Source: Tritrichomonas musculus (Eukaryota > Parabasalia > Tritrichomonadida > Tritrichomonadidae). Taken from it: DNA of 64,000 nucleotides. How positions within the stretch are numbered: position 1 is the stretch's first letter; each line of letters begins with the position of its first letter. The position numbers were made by a program, and so were the translations under genes. Of this stretch, positions 10,701 to 19,806 are shown in pieces. A model generated the notes under the pieces. The model made no database searches. It was given only the letters and a program-made list of their open reading frames with translations, and was not told the DNA's origin. The stretch lies in the NCBI GenBank assembly GCA_039105265.1, contig JAPFFF010000004.1, forward strand, positions 7,235,501 through 7,299,500. Direction: 5' to 3'.

Positions 10701-10737
10701 TGAAATGATTCTTAGAAAGTTTAGTGAAGAATGCTGA
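7723..10737 (+). CDS. Pseudokinase with 18 Sel1-like repeats
   Basis: 1004 aa. Residues 1-290 have a protein-kinase fold but look inactive. The glycine-rich loop is not recognisable, although a lysine strand 'YSLKII' remains. The catalytic loop reads HRELNPEN where active kinases have HRDLKPEN, and the DFG position reads LPF. The 'APELL' motif and the following 'DVFSFAMIAYEVIT' helix are kept. Residues about 340-1000 form 18 Sel1 repeats of 36 aa, each like 'ALCNLGLCYENGEGVEQNYS' plus 'KAIEFYQKAADLGNSE'. They form an alpha-solenoid for protein contacts. Likely a cytoplasmic scaffold. The repeat half of the gene is clearly richer in G and C than the kinase half and the flanks. The start is the first ATG of the frame, 3 nt after an A-rich run. 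Confidence 0.9.
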   Translation: MESVFYNPNDFILTNENIQQEHTNGIYIIKNQKDKKDYSLKIINPDRGINGNLQMQLLTESILLYKLDHPAISKFYGISFQSFTYPDKFEPSYITEHFPKGSLRENLNREKESATTYFNSTNKYIILLGIASAMNYLHQNKYTHRELNPENIYLDENYYPHITLPFTQISSFQLNPSLNYHAPELLKKEEHVDSSIDVFSFAMIAYEVITVKPPYYELGQISPTELIEKVTSGYRPTFTKSFSEKMKKLLSKSWSSEIERRPTFDEIYSELATDFSYMIEKVDEEKVNRYIENLNQISFESKTASDSDVYRAFNCLHGHSKEKNSIKAAELLRRSSEKGNGYASYLLGLLYEEGNQSEIEADFEKAAHFYELSSKQGNSLGLQRLGFCYQQGFGVEQDIQRAVDFYRQSSSQGNSDALNSLGLCYATGLGVEQDIEKAVHFYRQSSALGNSDAIFNLGMCYEEGRGVEKDIKKAISYYRKSAALDNSDALDCLGLCYALGKGVDKDFSKAVFYYKKSADLGNSGALLNLGSCYAYGEGVPQDYSKAIEFYQKSANLGNLEALCNLGLCYHNGTGVEQSYSKALEYFQKSSEIEDSDAFCCIGYCYENGEGVEQNFSKAIEFYQKAADLGNSEAMTNLGVFYENGKAVEQSYSKAIEFFQKAAELLNSRAICNLGLFYENRIGFEQSYSKAIECYQKSEKLGNSRALICLGYCYKEGKGVPQDYSIAVEYFTRSSMLGNAAAFFNIGLCYENGEGVEQNYSKAIEFYQKAADLNDSDALCNLGYCYEEGKGCSKDFSMAIQCYQKAAQLGNSEAFVSLGVIYENGEGVEQNYSKAIEFYQKAAELGNSVALYNLGACYAFCEGVEQDYSKAVDYYQKAADLGNSEALCSLGFCFLNGNGVDKDYSLAIDYFRRSAQLNDPDALCCLGYCYENGKGVENDFSKAIEFYQKAAELGNSEALFNLGMCYEAGKGVAKDVSKAIDYYHKSADLGNNSAEMILRKFSEEC

Positions 10738-10900
10738 TTTAGACAAGTTTGTTTTTTATAAAACAATAAATAAAAAGTTAGTTTTTATAATTGTTTTCTT
10801 TTATTTTTTATCAATATTCTTCATGATGCTGATCTTTTTTCATTATAAATAATTCATCCTTTAGGATTGGATTTTCCATTCTCAATTTTTTTTTTTTAGC

Positions 10901-11038
10901 CCTTTGGCGGTTTTGTAAAATACGGCTCTTCGGTCGTTCATTGGATAGTTTTTTTTTTCAAAACATCTACGGCAAAAGTACAAACTTTTTGAATACTTTA
11001 CGAAAAACCTTCAAGTACGTCATTCGGCCGAAAGGGAT
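10901..11038. repeat. MITE-like dispersed repeat, copy 1
   Basis: About 138 bp starting CCTTTGGCGGTTTTGTAAAA and ending GGCCGAAAGGGAT, so its ends are imperfect inverted repeats (CCTTTGGCGG against CCCTTTCGGCC). It is flanked on both sides by AA-T(11-12)-AGC (10884-10900 and 11039-11054), which could be a target duplication. The interior 'TCGGTCGTTCATTGGATAG' recurs in reverse orientation in the repeat at 25306-25455. Confidence 0.6.
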
Positions 11039-11177
11039 AATTTTTTTTTTTAGCTATGAAGAAACCTTTAATAGTAGAATAATTAATAAATTATAAATAT
11101 TAAATTGTTAAATTTAACATAAAAAAAAAAAAAAAAAAAAAAAAGATTCAATTTATAAACATTTTTATAAAAATAAA

Positions 11178-13802
11178 CTACAAAAAGAAACGATCATCAA
11201 GCAATGTTTTCCGAGCAAGATTGGCTCTTCCCATTACGTTATATATTTTGACAAAGATAAAATCGATAATGTATACGACTATTGCAGGTATACAAGGTGA
11301 ACTGACAACTATTCCTATGCACGCGAATATTAGCAAATAAAAGAGCTGCAATTTCCATTCAATTCCAGCGATCATTGATTCTCTGTAAGCTGCGTCACCG
11401 ATGACTGTCAGGACTGACTCTTCGAGAGCAGTTGGAGCAATATTGAAGAAAGATTGCACGCAATTTTTAGGCTGAACTACGAATTTATTATCAGATTCAT
11501 TTGAAAAGAATTGTTTCAAAAACTCGTTCACTTCTTGATTTGTTTCATAGGCAGCGTGAGGAATATCAGCAGCCACGTGAGGCTTCAAATTCAAGACAGA
11601 AGGAGAACCGGTTTGTGCCAATTGAGAATTATACAAATCATTCAATTGGTGTCTACAATCATCTGTCAAAAATGTCTCAAAAACTTGTTCTGTTGATCCA
11701 TTAATAAGGCCACGTTTTGGCACCTGATCCAACTTTTCTCTTTTCAAATTAGCGGTTAATTCATCCATGTCTTCATCACTTGAAAAATGAGGACTCCTCC
11801 CATGAATGTAATAGCCATGAAAAGAACAAGTTCGTATCAAAACCGAAATATTCGAAGTCGAACAAAGATCAATGAAATTAAAAAACGGATTTCCAAAAAT
11901 CGGCCAAATAACAAAATGCGTCATTAAAAGCTGAAACAAAATGAGAAGAAGCCAAACAAAAGATGTAAAAGCAAAGCGAAGAATATAATACTTTTTATCC
12001 ATATCAATTAACTCAGTTGAAGGTATCGGTGTTGACAAATATTCGAGTTTAAAACCGCCAATAATAAAGGCCATTGAAAGCACAGTAAAAGCGACGTTAT
12101 AATGACGAACTGTTAAAATGCGATTCCATTCATTCGCGACAATAATTCGACGCCAACCAGAAATAGGAATGTCTTCTTCTTTCGGTTTCTCCCAGTCAAT
12201 GATGAAGACGTTTATTGATGATTTCATAACGGTTATAAAAATGATTCCGATCAATTTCATCAATAAAGCAACTAGCAAAATAGGAATCAGTGGTTTGAAT
12301 TCAGACTCTTCGGGAAGACAAATATAAGTAGAATGCTGGAACTTAAAGAAAACAAATATATAAAAAGCAAAAGCAAAACAAACTACAAAAAAAATCGTTC
12401 CCATTAAATCGAAGAAATTGCCAATAATTCCAAAGACAGATGATGATCGAACTCCATCGACAGCATAGATACGAATAAACATTACAACTTGAACAAAATA
12501 ATAAACTAAGCCAACAGCTACTAATAAACAGAAAATTATAATAATAGCTTGCCAGAAACCGTTCATTTCTCTCAAATATTTGACCTCAAAATTGTATTTC
12601 GGATTCGAAATCGTTTCTTCATTAATTTCAACAATGAAATCTTGGCCGTTAAGCTGATCTCGACGAAATTGAGAATATTCAATCGTAAATATTGGAGGAT
12701 AAATTGAATGCTTATCGTTCTTTTTTATTGTAAAAGTGACACCGAAACTTTTTATATGCTGAACTATTTCATTCGATGTGTAATTGTCATTCATGAAAAA
12801 TCTACGTACTGCGCGATAATTGGAGTCACTTTTGCCTCGATTAACATCGTCCCCTTGGTAACCTCTGTAGTTTTTTAATATTACGGGAATTGGCCTTAAA
12901 ATGACCTTTCCATTGTATTCGCCATCTTCTATAAATGGATCAAAAAAATCAGTGGAATCCGTCATGATTAGTTCATTCATGTCTATGTAACAATTAATGT
13001 AATAGTTATATCCGAATCTTTGCCAATAATTTGCTATATCATGCGATTCTCCACATTTCTGAAAATCTATCGTTAGTGGAGTAAAACCTCTGAATTCACC
13101 GTATTTGGAAAATCTTCCTAATTGAAATGATAAATAATCTCCTAATTTGTACGACTTAGTAATATAATCTTCTTCTGAAATATATTTCAAAGGAGCACTT
13201 CCACCATATGTGAGAAATGGTCCCATACTTGGCCAAAATAAATAGCTATATTTACCTCCTATACCTTGAGTAAAGTTTGAATTGAATTTAATACACGAAT
13301 ATGCATTTGAATCATAGCTAAACACTGCACACGCATTACCTAATAATGATACTGCTGTTTGATTAAAAGGATCAACTTCATGGAATAATTGAGCCCAAGC
13401 ATATTGCTCAATATATTCATCATTAATTTGTGTTGATATTCGGTCGTATTCATCAGATTTAATATTTCGTATAACATCATGATAAGTTGCTTGAAATGCT
13501 TCCTTTAAATTATTCTTGTAATCGTCAAAAGTATTATTTGGAAAACATACTAAACCAAACTGTATGGAATTGTTATCACACTCGTGTACATATTCGATTG
13601 GGTTTGAATAAGCGACAATTAAAGTTGCATTTTTTGGTCTACAAACACTTTCAATTGCAACAAAATCATTTGGACATGTATAACACCCGTATTCTGAAGA
13701 ATTAAAAACTTGATTTTCGTTTTCACAAGTTGTTTGTAATAATGGCATAGGTTCGGCCCCAATGATAAAACGTACAAGCCAAAAAATAAAAACAATAAGC
13801 AT
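11178..13802 (-). CDS. TMEM67: Meckelin (TMEM67), ciliary transition-zone membrane protein
   Basis: 874 aa. It has a short signal peptide (1-16), a cysteine-containing extracellular region (up to about residue 410) and about seven membrane segments. The meckelin signature covers much of the C-terminal half: 'IIDWEKPKEEDIPISGWRRI', 'IVANEWNRI', then 'FIDLCSTSNISVLIRTC', 'GYYIHGRSPH' and 'ELTANLKREK'. The C-terminus 'NLARKTLLDDRFFL' matches the typical end of the family. In animals and protists meckelin sits in the transition zone of cilia and flagella and helps gate membrane traffic. Its presence fits a flagellated host. The ATG at 13802 lies next to TCATAA, a possible initiator. The cysteine-rich part is shorter than in animals, as often in protists. 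Function here is by family knowledge. Confidence 0.9.
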   Translation of the reverse strand: MLIVFIFWLVRFIIGAEPMPLLQTTCENENQVFNSSEYGCYTCPNDFVAIESVCRPKNATLIVAYSNPIEYVHECDNNSIQFGLVCFPNNTFDDYKNNLKEAFQATYHDVIRNIKSDEYDRISTQINDEYIEQYAWAQLFHEVDPFNQTAVSLLGNACAVFSYDSNAYSCIKFNSNFTQGIGGKYSYLFWPSMGPFLTYGGSAPLKYISEEDYITKSYKLGDYLSFQLGRFSKYGEFRGFTPLTIDFQKCGESHDIANYWQRFGYNYYINCYIDMNELIMTDSTDFFDPFIEDGEYNGKVILRPIPVILKNYRGYQGDDVNRGKSDSNYRAVRRFFMNDNYTSNEIVQHIKSFGVTFTIKKNDKHSIYPPIFTIEYSQFRRDQLNGQDFIVEINEETISNPKYNFEVKYLREMNGFWQAIIIIFCLLVAVGLVYYFVQVVMFIRIYAVDGVRSSSVFGIIGNFFDLMGTIFFVVCFAFAFYIFVFFKFQHSTYICLPEESEFKPLIPILLVALLMKLIGIIFITVMKSSINVFIIDWEKPKEEDIPISGWRRIIVANEWNRILTVRHYNVAFTVLSMAFIIGGFKLEYLSTPIPSTELIDMDKKYYILRFAFTSFVWLLLILFQLLMTHFVIWPIFGNPFFNFIDLCSTSNISVLIRTCSFHGYYIHGRSPHFSSDEDMDELTANLKREKLDQVPKRGLINGSTEQVFETFLTDDCRHQLNDLYNSQLAQTGSPSVLNLKPHVAADIPHAAYETNQEVNEFLKQFFSNESDNKFVVQPKNCVQSFFNIAPTALEESVLTVIGDAAYRESMIAGIEWKLQLFYLLIFACIGIVVSSPCIPAIVVYIIDFIFVKIYNVMGRANLARKTLLDDRFFL

Positions 13803-14048
13803 TTATGACTTATTTAGAGAATATGGGGAATAAATAAAAAACGTAACAAATACAAAATATAATCGGTATAAATTCAAAATTACAAACGATCATTTTAATC
13901 ACAAAAAGTTCAATATAAAATTTTATTTTAAACAAAAGTTATTCGTAAAAGAAACAAGCAAACAGAGATTTTAATAGTGATCTTTAATCAAACAACATCG
14001 AGAAAATGTAAATATTTAAAAATAAAGTAAATTTTGCTTATCCCAATT

Positions 14049-15773
14049 TTAGATATCGCTGATGATCTTCTTGTAGCATGATGGTTCTGCTCTACAAACA
14101 GGGCATTTTTTGTTAGTTCTATACCAATGGTTCAAACAATGCTCACAGAATCCCATATGACCGCAAGGAACTACAATGCAATCTGCTGGCTTCTCGAAGC
14201 AAATAACGCACATACTATCATTACTAGTTGTAAATCCAGGTGTGACCTTTTCAATTGGAAAACGGCAGAGTGGACATAACTCATTATTTTTTTTAGCTAA
14301 TTCAGCACATTCTGTACAATATACTTTATGACTGCAGTCAAGAAGATAACAATCGCGCGGCTTCTTATGACATTTAAGACAAAGAGTCGAATCATTTTCA
14401 ACATATGGCTCTTCGAATATAATTGAATCAGTTAATCTTGTAGAGTCATTTGTAATATTATTGAAGTTTCCATTCCCTGATAGTAAGTATAGCGAAGATG
14501 TTTTTCCATTCATTTGATTTGGACAATTTTCAATTCTATTATTTATAAAGTCACCACCTCCTTTGTAAATAAGTTTTACCATTGCATTACCAACATCCTT
14601 AACTGTATTATTTTCAGCTTTCATATAGGCGGATGTGAAAACAAGAAACGCACATTCTCCAATATTTTTAATATTGTTATTTTCAATGTAAGCTTTCGAT
14701 TTGTTATAAACTTCAACTGATGATATTTTACAATTTGATATATTATTATTCTTGACAACGCACTTTTTTGTGTCTGAAATAGAAATTCCGCATTCTTGAA
14801 CATTGCTAATATCTGAATTAAGAATCTTAACATCCCTAGCACCTCTAACACATATACCACTATAAACAATTTGCGATATTTTGTTTTTATACAATTTTGC
14901 GTTTGATTTCATTAATATCGCGATTCCAGGAAAACGGTTGTCATTTATAATATTTTTATAAGCCTTAACTGTAGAATTTTGGCAAACATATATCCCATTT
15001 CCACCTACTTTTGATATGATATTTCTATTAGCTATTCCACTTGAATCATCCAAAACAGCAATTGCAGATCCGTTAACATCTGTGATTTTATTTCGACATA
15101 CAACAAATGATTTAGCTGTATTTAACGAAATCCCATTTTGCTGAACATTTTTAATATCATTATCTTCAATTCGGCATGTTGACTGGGAAATAAAAATAGC
15201 AGGATATTCAGTGTCATAAAGCGAACAGTTCCTTATTTCTATATAAGATTTACCAGAAATATAAATTGCATTAGCTTTTGTATGATGAAGAACCGAATCT
15301 TTGATATAAAGATTTGAGCATGTGTTGCATACTAAAAGAGTTTCAGATAGTCCGTATATATTAAGGTTATCAGCTGAAACAGTACAATTTGAAGTAATAT
15401 AAATACCAGGAATATTATCTGTTTCGGTAATTGTAACGTGACTTATGTAGACAGATTTGCAATTATAAAAATAAAGTGCCCCATCTAATAATTTCCCTTT
15501 TTTACAAGTACAATTCGTAATTTGAAAATTATCTGAATCAACAACGTGGATAGAGGTTTCAAAAGCAATATTATCAATAGAAACAGAGTGTGATGCAATC
15601 TCAAAATGATCGCTAATAATAACAGTATTGCATTTTGAAGATATTTTACATGGGGTTTTTAATTCGAAATCTCCTTCTGTTTGAAATTTTTCCGAAATAA
15701 GTATGATTTCGCCTGTTTCTTCGTTTTTAATTGAATTTGTTTCATCTAATAATGAGAGAAAATCAACTGGCAT
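14049..15773 (-). CDS. Parallel beta-helix protein with two C-terminal RING fingers
   Basis: 574 aa. Residues about 25-425 are a run of short beta-strand repeats rich in Asn, Ile and Ser ('NISNVQECGISISDTKKCVV', 'KNNNISNCKISSVEVYNKSK'). This is typical of right-handed parallel beta-helix (PbH1) domains such as in FBXO11-like proteins. Two C3HC4 RING-like fingers follow. The first has 'CLKCHKKPRDCYLLDCSHK', 'YCTECAELA' and 'CPLCRFP'; the second has 'CVICFEKPADCIVVPCGHM', 'FCEHCLNHW' and 'CPVCRAEP'. The protein is probably an E3 ubiquitin ligase whose helix picks the substrate. Both fingers keep their metal ligands; the second is the more canonical. The start is the first ATG of the frame; TSS signals are unclear. 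Confidence 0.85.
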   Translation of the reverse strand: MPVDFLSLLDETNSIKNEETGEIILISEKFQTEGDFELKTPCKISSKCNTVIISDHFEIASHSVSIDNIAFETSIHVVDSDNFQITNCTCKKGKLLDGALYFYNCKSVYISHVTITETDNIPGIYITSNCTVSADNLNIYGLSETLLVCNTCSNLYIKDSVLHHTKANAIYISGKSYIEIRNCSLYDTEYPAIFISQSTCRIEDNDIKNVQQNGISLNTAKSFVVCRNKITDVNGSAIAVLDDSSGIANRNIISKVGGNGIYVCQNSTVKAYKNIINDNRFPGIAILMKSNAKLYKNKISQIVYSGICVRGARDVKILNSDISNVQECGISISDTKKCVVKNNNISNCKISSVEVYNKSKAYIENNNIKNIGECAFLVFTSAYMKAENNTVKDVGNAMVKLIYKGGGDFINNRIENCPNQMNGKTSSLYLLSGNGNFNNITNDSTRLTDSIIFEEPYVENDSTLCLKCHKKPRDCYLLDCSHKVYCTECAELAKKNNELCPLCRFPIEKVTPGFTTSNDSMCVICFEKPADCIVVPCGHMGFCEHCLNHWYRTNKKCPVCRAEPSCYKKIISDI

Positions 15774-16095
15774 CGCAAGTGTGTTAAAATTTATAAAAAA
15801 CGATTATTAAGTATACAATTTTTCAATTTATATTTTTTTTTCTTTGCTATAATTGGCCGCTTGTAAAATCAGATGAACTACACTAATGTGAATATTAAAA
15901 GCAATCTCATTTAATAATCCTTTATGATAAAACACAAACAAAGTAGAAATGTTTTGGATAATACATAATAATAATAATGATAATTTTATTTTTAAAAAAT
16001 TATGCATAAGTCCACTAAAAAAAAAAAAAAAAAAATCAATAAAAAAGTTTTTAATACATTTAAATTTATAAAACATATATCTTTTATGATCTGCC
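15774..16095. other. Low-complexity intergenic
   Basis: AT-rich spacer with an A run at about 16016-16036. No gene seen. The short antisense frame here continues from the 3' end of the BTB gene and is not credible. Confidence 0.5.
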
Positions 16096-17388
16096 TTAAT
16101 CAACAATATATCCATAAAATTCAAATGAATCAATTATAAGAGAATCACTAATAGTAGAACTGTTTGCACCTGTTGTACGCATTCGAACAAAACGAAATCC
16201 TGTTTCATTTTGCACATCAATTGTATATGTATAATAAGGATCGTCGTCAAGAAAAGAACTGTCTTGTTGCTCATCTAAAGTGACCCAATTTGCATTATCA
16301 TCTGAACCTTCAATAATCCAATTTCTTGGATAATAATAATCTTCTGTTTTTTGAATTGTGTAATTTGTAGGGATTATTTTATGATTAATGAATTCAAAAC
16401 AGATCCACGGACTTGGTTCTTCATCAGAAAAGAAATATTTATCATGATCATCAAAAATGAGCACATTTTGAGGAGCTAGATCAGGATCATCAATTCTTGT
16501 TGATGAAGTTACAACAACTTTTTGCTCGTCGTTATCATTATCATTTAAAAGATAGTTAAAAATTCCTTTAAACTCACCATCTTTTTCATAAGGTATTTCA
16601 ATTCTTCTTTGATTTAAAGATTGCCTTGAATTGTATTTGGATCCCTTAATATTTTGCACAAGTCGCACTGATAATTTATTCCATGCTTCTTGAGTTATGT
16701 CATTTATGTTAAATATAGAAATAAACTCTGATATCGATTCAGGAGAAATATAAAGAAAATCGACGTATTGAAACAGATTTGAATTATTAGAATCAATCAT
16801 ATACAATTTAGTGATAAATTGAAGAAGTTGGTCTTCTGATTCTACTTGCAATTGATCATTTTTTAAAACAATTTCAAGTATATCAATAGGAATCTTCAGC
16901 AACTTTGTCTCTTGCTCCAAATAAAGTTCAGAGAAATGTGAAGATAGATAACCTACTTCTTCATTGATATTATGAATAGTATAATTGGAAATATTATCGT
17001 AAATATGCAAAATTCGATCTAATACCGTTTCATTTGTAATTGGCAAATTAAAAACCTTATCACGAAATTTTAGTGAATTATTTCCGAGAATTCGCATGAT
17101 TTCATAAATAAATTGAACTTCAGAATCGGGAACTCTATATGTATCGAAGTCTGAAAGTTTAATAATTTTTTGAAAATCACCCTTATGTTTTGTAGTTATT
17201 GTATATGTATTAAGTGTAGGATCAGTTTTATGGGCTTTACAAATTATAGGAGATAATAAATCAGCAATTATTCTAGTTGTTTGAAATTCTTCATTATTAA
17301 CAACAAAAGTAAAATCAGGTTCATAGTCATTTAGAGGAATTTCCTCAATTCTCTTTGATAAAAGCCGGATTTCGTAATTATTATCCAT
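16096..17388 (-). CDS. BTB-BACK protein with C-terminal F5/8C (discoidin-like) domain
   Basis: 430 aa. The N-terminus (about 22-115) looks like a BTB/POZ fold: 'DFTFVVNNEEFQTTRIIADL', then 'LSPIICK', a loop and 'FIYEIMRILGN'. Residues about 150-245 are helical and BACK-like ('KIPIDILEIVLKNDQL...DQLLQFITKLY'). Residues about 270-428 look like an F5/8 type C or BTBD9-type beta-sandwich: 'WICFEFINHKIIPTNYTIQK', 'YYPRNWIIEGSDDNANWVTL', then 'FRFVRMRTTG' and 'SFEFYGYI'. Families with this architecture are greatly expanded in trichomonads. They are probably substrate adaptors for cullin-3 ligases or cytosolic ligand binders. A CCTTT box lies about 25 nt before the ATG and recalls the trichomonad M5 promoter motif. 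Confidence 0.75.
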   Translation of the reverse strand: MDNNYEIRLLSKRIEEIPLNDYEPDFTFVVNNEEFQTTRIIADLLSPIICKAHKTDPTLNTYTITTKHKGDFQKIIKLSDFDTYRVPDSEVQFIYEIMRILGNNSLKFRDKVFNLPITNETVLDRILHIYDNISNYTIHNINEEVGYLSSHFSELYLEQETKLLKIPIDILEIVLKNDQLQVESEDQLLQFITKLYMIDSNNSNLFQYVDFLYISPESISEFISIFNINDITQEAWNKLSVRLVQNIKGSKYNSRQSLNQRRIEIPYEKDGEFKGIFNYLLNDNDNDEQKVVVTSSTRIDDPDLAPQNVLIFDDHDKYFFSDEEPSPWICFEFINHKIIPTNYTIQKTEDYYYPRNWIIEGSDDNANWVTLDEQQDSSFLDDDPYYTYTIDVQNETGFRFVRMRTTGANSSTISDSLIIDSFEFYGYIVD

Positions 17389-17562
17389 TTTTTAAAAATT
17401 TTATTTCAAAGGCTCCACTTTTTAAATAATTTACATAAAATTTACAAAATTTTGAAAAAGTTTTTATTAAAAACAAAGAATATTTCAAAATTTGGTGCAA
17501 ATGGCTCTTGAAGCATTATCAAAACATAATATAAGTAAGAATTTAGCTTTTCAATTGAATGC

Positions 17563-18078
17563 CTAAGTTTGCCCAATTTGACGCAATTTATGGTTGAATT
17601 TTTCTGTTTCTCGGTTAAGCTCATCTCTAAGCTGCCTCATTTGTTGATTTGGCGGTACCTGAAGTCTACGGGAATTACCATTTTGTCTGTAATTAAGCTG
17701 TTTTGGCCTGAAACCCAGATCTGAAGCACTTGATATAGGAGGAGGAGGCTCTGTATCAAAATTAAGTTCAGGAAAATCAGATACTTTTCCTAATGCAGAA
17801 GAAAAGGGTTCGTATTCAAAATTTGAATTAGAATCTGACGGAAGTGTTGATGACAATGAATATTGATTAAGTGGCGCTTGAGTTGGTGTATATTCTTCAT
17901 CAACTTTTGACAGAGGAGCAGTTTTAGACAAATTTTGCTGTTGATATTGATATTGATTTGAATCCCCACCAAATAACGAAGATCCCATGATTCTACGCCT
18001 ATTTTCAGCGGCCATTTGCATCGATTCTGGTTCATCAGAGACGCTCCGAATAGTGCTTTTCGATACCCAAGACTGCAT
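17563..18078 (-). CDS. Small Ser/Gln/Pro-rich protein with coiled-coil C-terminus
   Basis: 171 aa, family not recognised. It opens with 'MQSWVSKSTIRSVSDEPESM', followed by a low-complexity, probably disordered stretch (30-125) with Gln runs and a PPPP motif. The end (about 140-168) is a short charged helix, 'QQMRQLRDELNRETEKFNHK'. Codon use and the stable frame support a real gene. It lies head-to-head with the Myb gene at 18382, separated by about 300 bp. No function can be given. Confidence 0.6.
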   Translation of the reverse strand: MQSWVSKSTIRSVSDEPESMQMAAENRRRIMGSSLFGGDSNQYQYQQQNLSKTAPLSKVDEEYTPTQAPLNQYSLSSTLPSDSNSNFEYEPFSSALGKVSDFPELNFDTEPPPPISSASDLGFRPKQLNYRQNGNSRRLQVPPNQQMRQLRDELNRETEKFNHKLRQIGQT

Positions 18079-18381
18079 TTTATAATAACGAATTCTTTAA
18101 AATTTTTTAATAAACTATTCAAATCTCAAATAATTTTTTTTTTGAAATTTTATTTCTATATTGATATTATTGATGATAACTCTATTTAAAAATTAGATAT
18201 ACATAACAGGCTCGATCTTACTAATCAATATTGAAAAATTGAATACTTTGATTATTGTTGTATAATTTGAATTTAAAGTACGAAAAAATTGAAATAATGA
18301 TTTAAACTTTTTGAAAAGATAATTATAGAGTTTTATTATAAAAAAGAACGTAATATTTCGCATAGGAATACCAAGTGCCAA

Positions 18382-19125
18382 ATGAATATTTCGCTCTCTT
18401 CACTTACTAGAGGTTTGCCTCAAAATGATTCCAACAATAATTCCATTTATATTTCAGATGATAATATTTCTTTACCTAAACTACTACCTCCTCAAAAAAA
18501 GGCTTCAAATCTTCCCTCAATTCACTTTTTAGAATGTTTAAGTAATACAAAAAATAAGACAGATTATTCATCATCTCCTGGCTTACTTGACATTTCATCA
18601 CTTTTTCAGCAAATAAATGATAATTTGTTCCAGAAAATGGTAGCAAATACAAATTTAAAAAGCGAAAATCAGAATCTAGATACTTTATCAACACCAATTC
18701 AAAATTCAGTAATAAATAATAACAATAATATTCTTAAAAAAAATGTTAAATCATCAAATATGATTAAAACTCCTCAACTTTGCCTCCATAATCAAAAGTC
18801 AAGAGTTCCTTTCACTAACGAGGAAGATGAAAAAATTAAAAAATTAACAGAAAAATTTGGAACTCGTAATTGGCCTTTAATTGCATCATTTATTGAAGGA
18901 AGAACACCAAAACAATGCAGAGACCGTTATTCAAACTATCTTATTCCAGGATTTTTTCAGGGCCAGTGGACTAAAGAAGAAGACGAATTGCTCACAAAAT
19001 TGTATATTCAAAACGGACCAAAATGGTCGTTTCTCCAAAAATCTTTTCCCAGTAGAAGTGCAAACTCAATTAAAAATCGCTGGCAGTACTTTCTCCTTAG
19101 ACAAGACAAAAATGTTAAATCATGA
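18382..19125 (+). CDS. R2R3 Myb-type DNA-binding protein
   Basis: 247 aa. The N-terminal 130 residues are Asn/Ser-rich and likely disordered. Two Myb repeats follow. R2 (about 138-188) reads 'PFTNEEDEKIKKLTEKFGTR', 'NWPLIASFIEGRTPKQCRDR' and 'YSNYL'. R3 (about 192-240) reads 'GQWTKEEDELLTKLYIQNGP', 'KWSFLQKSFPSRSANSIKNR' and 'WQYF'. The spaced tryptophans are partly replaced by F or Y, as is common in protists. Such Myb proteins are the main known class of sequence-specific transcription factors in Trichomonas, where they bind sites of the TAACG(A/G) kind near promoters. Which genes this one controls is unknown. Confidence 0.9.
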   Translation: MNISLSSLTRGLPQNDSNNNSIYISDDNISLPKLLPPQKKASNLPSIHFLECLSNTKNKTDYSSSPGLLDISSLFQQINDNLFQKMVANTNLKSENQNLDTLSTPIQNSVINNNNNILKKNVKSSNMIKTPQLCLHNQKSRVPFTNEEDEKIKKLTEKFGTRNWPLIASFIEGRTPKQCRDRYSNYLIPGFFQGQWTKEEDELLTKLYIQNGPKWSFLQKSFPSRSANSIKNRWQYFLLRQDKNVKS

Positions 19126-19432
19126 TTATCGTGTATTCAATTTTTTTGAGAGATTTTATTTTTTAATCTTTCAATTTTCTATTAAAGTTTTTTTATTCTA
19201 CTCAATTTTTCTTGAGCTGATGATACGGCAAAAAAGAATTGTTGAAAATATTTTCATCATAATAAAACATTATTAGCATCTTAATTTATCATTTTCTTTC
19301 ATACACTATACAAAATATAAATAAATAAATAAATAAAACATTATTTATTTTCACATCTATATATATATAAATTACCTTAGGATTATAGAATAAATCATAA
19401 TCTTTAATTATTTTTTTAGATTAATCAATTGT

Positions 19433-19786
19433 TCAAACAGGTACTTCATCTTCAGAATCAGAATTATCTGAAGCTTTTTTACTTGGTTTTTCACCTTCTT
19501 CTTTTGCTTCCCTTTCATTTTCTTTTTCTTCTTTTATTGCAGCTTGTACTTGCTTCATTTCGTAATCATCTTCAAAAGTTGCTTTCTCACTTTTATCTGC
19601 CTCTTTTTTCTCTCTTCTTTCCTTCTTTAATTCATCCTTTTCTTCTTTTCGTATCATTTTGTCATGCCTCCTTTTGTTTTTTTTAAGCAATTTGCCATGT
19701 GCTCTCCTCTGTTTACATTCATTCCTGGCATCCTTCTTATCTTCCTTTAATTTTCCTTTATCAACAGCATAATTACCGCTTTCCAT
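19433..19786 (-). CDS. Small highly charged (Lys/Glu) protein
   Basis: 117 aa from the ATG at 19786. It is strongly charged throughout ('KKNKRRHDKMIRKEEKDELK') with an acidic end, 'DNSDSEDEVPV'. It is probably a single long helix or disordered. A good initiator, TCATTTTTAA, lies 14 nt before the ATG, which supports this start and a real gene. Family not recognised; charged proteins like this are often nucleolar or RNA-bound, but that is only a guess. Confidence 0.6.
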   Translation of the reverse strand: MESGNYAVDKGKLKEDKKDARNECKQRRAHGKLLKKNKRRHDKMIRKEEKDELKKERREKKEADKSEKATFEDDYEMKQVQAAIKEEKENEREAKEEGEKPSKKASDNSDSEDEVPV

Positions 19787-19796
19787 CACTAATTAA

Positions 19797-19806
19797 AAAT
19801 GAGAAT
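19797..19806 (-). promoter_or_regulatory. Initiator-like site of the charged-protein gene
   Basis: On the minus strand the sequence reads ATTCTCATTTTTAATTAG before the ATG. TCATTTT fits the trichomonad initiator TCA(+1)Y(T/A). The predicted transcript would have a 14-nt leader, within the short range known for this group. Confidence 0.5.

Noticed and set aside
19317-19340. AAAT microsatellite
   Set aside because: Ordinary simple repeat in AT-rich DNA with no sign of function.
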